From: CAZKXX01 sp964556705 | GTDB taxonomy: Bacteria > Acidobacteriota > Terriglobia > UBA7540 | Direction of reading: 5' to 3' | Assembly: GCA_964556705.1 (NCBI GenBank) | Contig: CAZKXX010000110.1 | Span: forward strand, 1 to 11,568 | Length of the DNA stretch: 11,568 nucleotides | Part shown: positions 6,590 through 11,568 of the stretch, in pieces | Layout: each line of letters begins with the position of its first letter | How positions within the stretch are numbered: the first letter of the stretch is position 1 | The notes under the pieces: model-generated | Told to the model about the DNA's origin: nothing | The model's input: only the letters and a program-made list of their open reading frames with translations | Databases searched by the model: none | Made by a program: the position numbers and the translations under genes

Positions 6590-7291
6590 ATGCCCTGGTC
6601 GGCGATCTCGAAGGCGGTCGAAATCTTCGCGCTGATCGTCATCCTCGCTGTTGTCCCCGCGCTTTCCTACGTCACGGTCAAGCGGCTGGAGGGCCAGAGC
6701 ATCCCGCGTCTGGCGCTTTATTTCTCCGCCGTGCTTTCGTTGTGGCTTCTGGCGGTGGTGGCCGCGGTTGCCCTGTTCGTGACGGGGACGAGCCCGGCCG
6801 AGGTGGGATTCCGGCCGGTTCCACTCGAAGCCTTCGGGCGCTGGACGTTGCTGCTCTGGGCTGTGGCGATGGCCGCGATGGCCGGGGAGATCGTGCTCGA
6901 ACGCCGCGGCTGGTGGTGGGAAGACTCGCCGCTGATGCAGGTCCTGCTTCCGGAGACTTTGCGGGAGAAACTCTGGGCCGTGCTCATCCTTTCGCCCACC
7001 GCCGCGCTCTGCGAGGAGTTTGTCTATCGCGGCTATCTGCTCACTTGGCTGATGCGGGTGACGGGCCTCGGGTGGCTGGCGGTGGCCATCTCGTCGGCGG
7101 CCTTCGGCGCGGCGCATTTCTATCAGGGTGTGCCGGGCATGCTGCGCGCCGCGGTGTTCGGCGCTCTGCTGGCCTATCCGGTGCTGGTGACGGGTTCGCT
7201 GTTTCCTTCGATGGCCGCGCACTTTCTGATTGACGCCGTGGCGCTCGGCTGGCTGGGCCCGCGCTTCCTGGCGCGCAAGCCCGCGGCCTGA
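6590..7291 (+). CDS. CPBP family intramembrane glutamic endopeptidase
   Basis: The 233-residue polytopic membrane protein has hydrophobic segments at about 10-30, 41-64, 86-103, 128-141, 160-175, 185-203 and 207-222. CPBP (CAAX protease and bacteriocin-processing, Abi) proteins cleave or bind peptides within the membrane. The catalytic pattern is present: CEEFVYRGYL with Glu142, Glu143 and Arg147, FGAAHFYQG with His176, and a third motif AHFLID with His211 and Asp215. The substrate is unknown; members range from prenyl-protein proteases to bacteriocin self-immunity proteins. The start ATG 6590 lies 11 bp after the PEGA gene and has no strong ribosome site, which fits coupled translation. It lies between secreted PEGA proteins and a secreted M20-like protein, so an envelope role is plausible but only inferred. 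Confidence 0.9.
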   Translation: MPWSAISKAVEIFALIVILAVVPALSYVTVKRLEGQSIPRLALYFSAVLSLWLLAVVAAVALFVTGTSPAEVGFRPVPLEAFGRWTLLLWAVAMAAMAGEIVLERRGWWWEDSPLMQVLLPETLREKLWAVLILSPTAALCEEFVYRGYLLTWLMRVTGLGWLAVAISSAAFGAAHFYQGVPGMLRAAVFGALLAYPVLVTGSLFPSMAAHFLIDAVALGWLGPRFLARKPAA

Positions 7292-7326
7292 ACGGCGGCA
7301 CGGCGGGATTCGTGGAGGAGAAACTC

Positions 7327-8877
7327 ATGCCCATTTCGCGCAAAGACTTTCTCAGGATCTCCGCACTCGGCGGCGCGGCCTTCGCCGGCGGATTCTTTTC
7401 GTTTCCAGACGCCCCGCCCGGCTTCGCCTCAGACGTTCTTGGCTCGCCGCGGCTGGCCAAAATTCACGACCACATCGCGCGCAACAAGCAGCGGCACATC
7501 GCGCGCATGCAGGAATACCTCCGCCAGCCGAGCGTTTCGAGCTGGGGGTTGGGGATTCGTGAGTGCGCCGAGCTGCTGATGTCCTACTTCCGGCGGCTGG
7601 GTTGCAAGGAAGTCGAGCTGGTCAAGACCGACGGCCATCCGGGCGTCTGGGCCTGGTACGACGCCGGCGCGCCGAAGACGATCGCCTACTACATCATGTA
7701 CGACACGCAGCCCTTCGACGAGAAGGAGTGGAGTTCGCCGCCGCTCGCCGCCCATCTCGTGCGCATGGAGCCGTTCGGCGAAGTTGTGATCGCCCGCGGC
7801 GCCGTGAACGATAAGGGCGCCGACGCGCTCGTTCTGAACGCCATGGATTCGATTCTGGAAGTCGAGGGCAAGCTGCCCGTCAACATCATGTTCTGCTGCG
7901 ACGGCGAAGAGGAGCAGGGTAGCCCGCACTTCCATCAGGTCCTCGCGCCGTACAGGGACCGCCTGATGCGCGCCAACGCCTATCTGACGCTCGGCCCGAG
8001 CCAGGCGAGCGACGGCGGCGTTGACGTGACGCTGGGGACGAAGGGCATCTGCGCGTTCGAACTGAAGTGCTCCGGCAAGGCCTGGGGCCGCGGCCCTCAG
8101 CAACGGCCCATCCACAGCAGCCGAAAGGCGATTCTCGACAGCCCCAACTGGCGACTGGTCAAAGCGCTCTCATCGCTGGTGAGCGAGGACGGCAACCGCG
8201 TGCTGGTGGACGGCTACTACGACGCCATTCGCCCGCCGAACGACGAGGAGGAGCAGCTCTACCGCGCGCTGCTCGAAAAGTTCAAAGGGCGCCTTTTGGT
8301 GGATGAGAAACTGAACTCGAAAGTGTGGATCAACAACTGGACCGACGAGGAAGCGGTCCACCACCTGCTCTTCGACAGCTCGATGAACATTGACGGACTG
8401 TGGTCCGGCTACACCGGCCCGGGCATGGCGACAATCCTGCCGGAACGCGCCGCCGCGAAGCTCGACTGCCGGCTGGTCCCCAACCAGAAAATTCAGCCCA
8501 CGTTCGAAATGATCCGGCGGCACCTGGACCGCCACGGGTTCTCGGACATCGAGATGCGCCTGTTCGCCGCCGGCGACGAGTGGTCGCAGACATCGGTCAA
8601 GGCGGCCGTCGTGCAGTCCGTCCTGAGCGTTTACCGGCACTACGGCATCGAGCCGTCCATCTGGCCGCGCGGCGCCGGCTCGAGTCCGCAGGGACAGTTC
8701 ACGAATCCGCCGCTCAACCTGCCGGCCGTCAGCGGAGGCCTCGGCCACGGCGGCCGCGCCCACAGCGTGGATGAGTATCTGGTGATCGAAGGCAACGAGA
8801 AGGTGGCGGGGATCGTCCGCGCCGAGCAGTCCTACGTGGACATGCTCTACGCCTACGCGAACTGGCCCGGGAAATAA
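7327..8877 (+). CDS. Secreted M20-family metallopeptidase homologue with altered metal site
   Basis: The 516-residue product follows the M20/M28-type peptidase layout: a metal domain, an inserted dimerisation domain (about 240-400) and a closing segment. The general-base and ligand pair is kept in CDGEEEQGSPH (Glu195, Glu196), as are the dimer-domain PIHSS (His263) and the last ligand in HGGRAHSVDEY (His479). Three other metal positions look changed by eye: YYIMYDTQP has Met124 where M20 enzymes have His, RGAVNDKG has Asn161 for the bridging Asp, and LTLGPS has Gly223 where an Asp is expected. The start ATG 7327 has GGAGGAG in front; an in-frame GTG at 7312 lies before that ribosome site. The N-terminus SRKDFLRISALGGAAFAGG resembles a Tat signal with RK instead of RR. 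It lies 35 bp after the CPBP gene and is probably co-transcribed. It is either an unusual peptidase or an inactive homologue. Confidence 0.85.
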   Translation: MPISRKDFLRISALGGAAFAGGFFSFPDAPPGFASDVLGSPRLAKIHDHIARNKQRHIARMQEYLRQPSVSSWGLGIRECAELLMSYFRRLGCKEVELVKTDGHPGVWAWYDAGAPKTIAYYIMYDTQPFDEKEWSSPPLAAHLVRMEPFGEVVIARGAVNDKGADALVLNAMDSILEVEGKLPVNIMFCCDGEEEQGSPHFHQVLAPYRDRLMRANAYLTLGPSQASDGGVDVTLGTKGICAFELKCSGKAWGRGPQQRPIHSSRKAILDSPNWRLVKALSSLVSEDGNRVLVDGYYDAIRPPNDEEEQLYRALLEKFKGRLLVDEKLNSKVWINNWTDEEAVHHLLFDSSMNIDGLWSGYTGPGMATILPERAAAKLDCRLVPNQKIQPTFEMIRRHLDRHGFSDIEMRLFAAGDEWSQTSVKAAVVQSVLSVYRHYGIEPSIWPRGAGSSPQGQFTNPPLNLPAVSGGLGHGGRAHSVDEYLVIEGNEKVAGIVRAEQSYVDMLYAYANWPGK

Positions 8878-8882
8878 AGGGC

Positions 8883-9071
8883 TCAGGCGCCGCCGTCGGC
8901 CACGGGCTGGTCCCGGTAGAAGACCTCCGCGGCGCGAATCAAATCCTCCGCCGTCCGCTGGCAGGCGTAGCGGATGCATTGCGCGTCCTGGCATTTCGGG
9001 CAGTGGACGATGATGCGGTCGAAAAGAAATTCCGCCAGTTCCTGTTCCGAGAAGGGAAAGTGGGATTTCAT
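8883..9071 (-). CDS. Small four-cysteine protein of unknown function
   Basis: I do not recognise this 62-residue product. It has an acidic, aromatic N-terminal helix (FPFSEQELAEFLFDRIIV), a cysteine cluster HCPKCQDAQCIRYACQR with Cys24, Cys27, Cys32 and Cys37, and a helical end. The cluster could bind zinc or an iron-sulphur centre. ATG 9071-9069 is preceded by GGGAG at about nine bases, and the stop lies five bases from the end of the convergent M20-like gene. It faces away from another small four-cysteine protein (9244-9516). A longer frame also covers this region on the same strand, but it runs antisense through the M20-like gene and is not credible. It is probably real. Confidence 0.6.
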   Translation of the reverse strand: MKSHFPFSEQELAEFLFDRIIVHCPKCQDAQCIRYACQRTAEDLIRAAEVFYRDQPVADGGA

Positions 9072-9206
9072 GGGCTCGACTCCCGGCTCCTGACCTGGCG
9101 AGGGATAACTCAGGCGGCAGCGTCAGGCTCAGGCTACCACGGCGGCCGCCGCGCCGCACTGACGACGGGCAGATTCCGCGAGGGACAGATTGCCCCCGCT
9201 TCGCGC

Positions 9207-9235
9207 TGGAGACGCGCGACGAAGCAGGCTAGAAT
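9207..9235 (+). promoter_or_regulatory. Promoter of the zinc-ribbon-like gene
   Basis: TGGAGA (9207-9212) is followed after 17 bases by TAGAAT (9230-9235), a near-consensus -10. The expected transcription start (about 9241-9243) touches the ATG at 9244, implying a leaderless or nearly leaderless mRNA. I saw nothing else recognisable in 9072-9243. Confidence 0.55.
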
Positions 9236-9243
9236 AGGTGCCC

Positions 9244-9516
9244 ATGGAAGAGCGCGACTTTTTCAACGAACGCGAAGTCGTCAAGCCGGCGAACCTCTCG
9301 TGTCTCTACTGCCGCCAGTCCGATACGTACGAGATCCGCTGGATCGAACGGGTCAAGAAGAAATCCCTGCCGCCGCGGGCCAGTGAAGAGGACCGCGCGC
9401 GGTTCGAGCGCGCCCGTTCCTACATGCTGCGCCGCGATGACGTCCTGATGTGCAAGAACGCGCGCTGCCGAAAGCGCTTTGAAATTTCCGGCGTGCAGTC
9501 CGTGGTCTTCCTTTAG
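9244..9516 (+). CDS. Small zinc-ribbon-like protein of unknown function
   Basis: The 90-residue product carries two cysteine pairs, CLYC (Cys20, Cys23) near the N-terminus and CKNARC (Cys70, Cys75) near the C-terminus. A charged, probably helical stretch lies between them (VKKKSLPPRASEEDRARFER). The CxxC-N46-CxxxxC layout fits one zinc ribbon closed over a helical insert, but I cannot name the family. ATG 9244 is chosen because the predicted transcription start lies at or just before it; an in-frame GTG at 9238 would lie upstream of that start. Its neighbour on the other strand is also a small four-cysteine protein, so the two may be related in function. The coding call is supported by the promoter and the paired cysteines. 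Confidence 0.7.
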   Translation: MEERDFFNEREVVKPANLSCLYCRQSDTYEIRWIERVKKKSLPPRASEEDRARFERARSYMLRRDDVLMCKNARCRKRFEISGVQSVVFL

Positions 9517-9520
9517 GAAC

Positions 9521-9546
9521 GGCTCCGCGGAAGGCCCCTCTTTTTT
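9521..9546 (+). terminator. Weak possible terminator
   Basis: Just after the zinc-ribbon-like stop, GGCT ... AGGCC can pair weakly and is followed by CCTC and six T (9541-9546). The stem is short and imperfect, so the call rests mainly on the T run and its position between two plus-strand genes. Confidence 0.25.
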
Positions 9547-9580
9547 GCACATCCGCCGGGGGCCGGACCCCCTCTCCGAA

Positions 9581-9609
9581 TTGACAATCCGGAGCCGAAA
9601 AGCTACGCT
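9581..9609 (+). promoter_or_regulatory. Strong sigma-70-type promoter of the SBBP gene
   Basis: A perfect TTGACA (9581-9586) is followed after 17 bases by TACGCT (9604-9609), which keeps the T, A and final T of the -10. Transcription should start near 9616, about 58 bases before ATG 9674. Confidence 0.65.
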
Positions 9610-9673
9610 GTTTATTTCTCATCTGACGGCGGTGGCGTGTGACACAACCCGCTCCGGTCGGCTGCATCCTAAT

Positions 9674-11568
9674 ATGCGATTGGGTGGATTCCTCACGAAC
9701 ATGCGGTTGGGAGCGGGAGTGAGTCTTTCTCCATATTCTTTGCACCGTTTTTTCGCGGTTACACTGGCCCTTGTCCTCTCGGCCGGACTCCTCCCCGCAT
9801 CCCCCAACTCGCGTGGCGCTCCGGCGGCCTCGACGGCGAAGGCCGCGCCGCAGTTGGCGACGCCGCCCCTGGCGTTTGAACCGAACCGCGGCCAGACCGA
9901 TTCACAAGCCAAATTCCTGGTCCGCGGCCGCGGCTACACGCTTTTTCTGACCTCGGACGGCGCCGTCCTCGTTCTCCCCACGCCGGCGGACGACGACGTC
10001 GAGGCCTCGACGTCGGGACGTGACAAAACCAGGGGTGACAAACGGAAACCGAAATCGGGCGGGAGGGATTCGCAGGAGAACGGATCGCAGCCCGCGCCCG
10101 GACCGCAATCCCGCAGCCTGATTCCCGAGGCCCGGATCGCCGGTCCTCAAGTCCTGAGGCTGAAATTGCTGGGCGCGAATCCCGACGCCGAGATTTCGGG
10201 TGCGGACCAGCTTTCCGGGAAGGTCAACTACTTCCGCGGCAGCGACCCCGCGCGATGGCTGACCGAAATTCCCACCTATGCCAGGGTCCGTTACGCGAAC
10301 GTCTATCCGGGCATCGATCTGGTCTTTTACGGCAACGAAGGTGAACTCCAATACGACTTCGTCGTCGCGCCGGGCGCCGACCCGTCACTCATCCGATTGG
10401 AGATCGAGACTCCGCGCGCGGCGCTGAAAACGAGAAACTCCAGACTGGAAACTGGGAATTGGAAACTCGAAAACCGAAAAACCAAAATCGAAACGCAAGA
10501 CGCGACACGAGACAATCGGCAATCGGCAGTCATCAATCACTCACTCCTCGAAGTGGCCCCGAACGGCGACCTCGTCATCGCGCTGCCCGCCGGCGAAGTG
10601 CGGATGCGCAAGCCGTTCATCTACCAGCCGCGGCTGGACGGCGCGCGCGAAGTGGTGCAGGGCCGCTTCATTCTGCGCGAGTTGGGCGGTGAAAGTGGAA
10701 ACTGGAAATTGGAAACCGGGGAGTGGTCAGTCGTCAGTGGTCGGTCGGCAGCCCGCGAGGACGACGGACCCAGGACCAGGGACAACGGACAGCCCGGGCA
10801 ATCAGCAATCCTCAATCCTCAATTCGAAATCTCTTTCGAGCTTTCGGCCTACGACCCCACTCGCCCGCTCGTCATCGACCCGGTGCTGACCCATTCCACG
10901 TATCTGGGCGGGGGCAACGCCGATGAGGCGCGCGCGGTGGCGCTCGACGCCGACGGGAACATCTACCTCGCGGGCTGGACGGTCTCGGCGGACTTCCCGG
11001 TCTTTCCCACCGATGAGGGTGCCGAGCAGCCTGCGCAGCCCTCGCGGGCCGGCGGTGTGGACGCCTTCGTCACCAAGCTGGATCCGGAGGCGACCGAACT
11101 GATCTACTCCACCTATCTCGGCGGCGCGGATTTGGACCAGGCGCTTGCGCTGGCGGTGGACGCCGCGGGCAGCGCTTACGTCGCGGGGCGGACCCGCTCG
11201 ACGAATTTCCCCACCACTTCGGGCGTGCTCCAGGCGGCCTTCGCAGGCGGCGCGTGCGGGACGCAGCCTTGTTCAGACGCTTTCGTGGCCAAGCTGAGCG
11301 CGAACGGCTCGTCGCTGACCTACTCGACCTATCTCGGCGGCACGGGAAACGATGAGGCCCGGGGTCTCGCCATCGATGCGAGCGGCAACGCCTATCTCGT
11401 TGGCACGACGGCGTCAGTGAATTTCCCAACGGTCGCGGCGTTTCAGGTTAGCCTCCTGGGAACTTCCGACGCGTTCGTCGCCAAACTCAATTCTTCGGGC
11501 TCGGCGCTCTCTTACTCGACGTTCCTGGGCGGCGGCGGCGCTTATTCGGGAGTAGCCATCGCGCTCGT
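9674..11568 (+). CDS. Large secreted DUF7948/SBBP beta-propeller-repeat protein (3' end cut by window)
   Basis: The frame is open from before 9674 to the window end (about 631 residues seen). It begins with a signal peptide (HRFFAVTLALVLSAGLLPAS), then an N-terminal domain of the kind paired with SBBP repeats (FEPNRGQTDSQAKFLVRGRG, VNYFRGSDPARWLTEIP, VYPGIDLVFYGNEGELQYDF, RPLVIDPVL). From about 10889 come tandem SBBP repeats, each with a (Y/H)ST(Y/F)LGG start, a D.(D/A/S)GN.Y core, an NFP or DFP turn and a DAFV(T/A)KL end. Such proteins are large and extracellular, probably binding or adhesive beta-propellers. Starts at ATG 9674, ATG 9701 and GTG 9719 are all in frame. GTG 9719 has the best ribosome site (GGGAG) and signal peptide, and 9674 is the furthest ATG. 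Two degenerate repeat tracts interrupt the N-terminal domain in frame. No cysteine lipobox is visible. Confidence 0.88.
   Translation, partial: MRLGGFLTNMRLGAGVSLSPYSLHRFFAVTLALVLSAGLLPASPNSRGAPAASTAKAAPQLATPPLAFEPNRGQTDSQAKFLVRGRGYTLFLTSDGAVLVLPTPADDDVEASTSGRDKTRGDKRKPKSGGRDSQENGSQPAPGPQSRSLIPEARIAGPQVLRLKLLGANPDAEISGADQLSGKVNYFRGSDPARWLTEIPTYARVRYANVYPGIDLVFYGNEGELQYDFVVAPGADPSLIRLEIETPRAALKTRNSRLETGNWKLENRKTKIETQDATRDNRQSAVINHSLLEVAPNGDLVIALPAGEVRMRKPFIYQPRLDGAREVVQGRFILRELGGESGNWKLETGEWSVVSGRSAAREDDGPRTRDNGQPGQSAILNPQFEISFELSAYDPTRPLVIDPVLTHSTYLGGGNADEARAVALDADGNIYLAGWTVSADFPVFPTDEGAEQPAQPSRAGGVDAFVTKLDPEATELIYSTYLGGADLDQALALAVDAAGSAYVAGRTRSTNFPTTSGVLQAAFAGGACGTQPCSDAFVAKLSANGSSLTYSTYLGGTGNDEARGLAIDASGNAYLVGTTASVNFPTVAAFQVSLLGTSDAFVAKLNSSGSALSYSTFLGGGGAYSGVAIAL
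10426..10541 (+). repeat. Degenerate minisatellite-like tract A, inside the SBBP gene
   Basis: Imperfect copies of a GGAAACTGG/GGAATTGG-like word (10445-10494) grade into CGAAAACCGAAAAACC-like DNA and then CAATCGGCAATCGGC / CATCAATCAC (10513-10540). Over 10431-10540 I count about 47% G+C, with about 42% A and 11% T, while 10561-10620 has about 68% G+C. The tract is stop-free in the gene frame and encodes LKTRNSRLETGNWKLENRKT and onwards, a charged, disordered-looking stretch between IRLEIETPRAA and LEVAPNGDLVI. Confidence 0.8.
10690..10828 (+). repeat. Degenerate minisatellite-like tract B, inside the SBBP gene
   Basis: Four word families stand in series: GTGGAAACTGGAAATTGG (10695-10712), GTGGTCAGTCGTCAGTGGTC (10723-10742), GGACCCAGGACCAGGGAC with a following ACGGAC (10766-10790), and CAATCAGCAATCCTCAATCC with TCAATTC (10799-10825). 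The tract is stop-free in the gene frame and encodes GESGNWKLETGEWSVVSGRS and onwards. It separates FILREL from FEISFELSAYD, two parts of the conserved domain that would be near neighbours without it. The first and last word families match those of tract A. Confidence 0.8.
10889..11568 (+). repeat. Tandem SBBP protein repeats (four starts visible)
   Basis: Repeat starts read HSTYLGG (about 10892), YSTYLGG (11105), YSTYLGG (11321) and YSTFLGG (about 11513), giving periods of about 72, 72 and 64 residues. The DNA copies are diverged, so this is an old protein-level repeat rather than recent DNA duplication. The last copy is cut by the window end. Confidence 0.85.

Noticed and set aside
8170..9159. 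Long minus-strand open frame of 329 codons
   Set aside because: Antisense to the conserved M20-like gene and overlapping the small four-cysteine gene in another frame. No recognisable domain.
10327..10815. Small minus-strand frames over the repeat tracts, with SSFQFPVSS and PLTTDHSP-like peptides
   Set aside because: They are translations of the repetitive words on the other strand of a conserved gene, not independent genes.
10426..10828. CRISPR array
   Set aside because: The words are short, imperfect and contiguous. There are no constant repeats of 24-37 bases with unique spacers.

Overview
The window is high-GC bacterial DNA, tightly packed with genes on both strands. A free-standing TonB_C protein, an RsbRD-type sensor, secreted PEGA proteins and a DUF7948/SBBP beta-propeller protein together resemble an Acidobacteriota genome (Bryobacter/Solibacter type) or a neighbouring phylum. 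This assignment is inference from gene content. A run of exactly 100 N flanked by an exact 55-base duplication shows that this is a scaffold from a short-read assembly, possibly a metagenome.

Left part, minus strand (1-2173): a promoter near 2213-2241 drives a row of genes read leftwards. They are a short RsbRD_N-like protein (TTG start), acpS (holo-ACP synthase), a TonB C-terminal-domain protein whose start overlaps acpS by 17 bp, and, after 117 bp, a secreted protein of unknown function cut by the window edge. Diverging from this row is pgeF (YfiH/laccase-domain purine nucleoside phosphorylase family). It is broken only by the false scaffold gap; removing 155 bases restores one intact reading frame. 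pgeF runs tail to tail into rlmN, and both stop codons lie in one CTAG.

Middle part, plus strand (4561-8877): a TetR regulator, two successive secreted proteins ending in the same kind of PEGA domain, a CPBP membrane protease, and a secreted M20-fold protein that appears to have lost several metal ligands. A 13-base word (GACGGGCCGGAAA) occurs once in the tetR promoter and once in the promoter of the first PEGA gene, so TetR may control itself and the PEGA-CPBP-M20 group.

Right part (8883-11568): two small, divergent four-cysteine proteins of unknown function, then a strong promoter (TTGACA-N17-TACGCT) and a large secreted DUF7948/SBBP-repeat protein that runs off the window. Two tracts of degenerate, minisatellite-like DNA made of short words (GGAAACTGG-, GGTCAGT-, GGACCAGG- and CAATCC-like) lie inside its coding sequence. 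They differ in base composition from their surroundings, keep the reading frame, contain no stops, and share their first and last word families and a GNWKLE peptide. This is the most unusual signal in the window.

I saw no tRNA, rRNA, CRISPR array, transposase or integrase.
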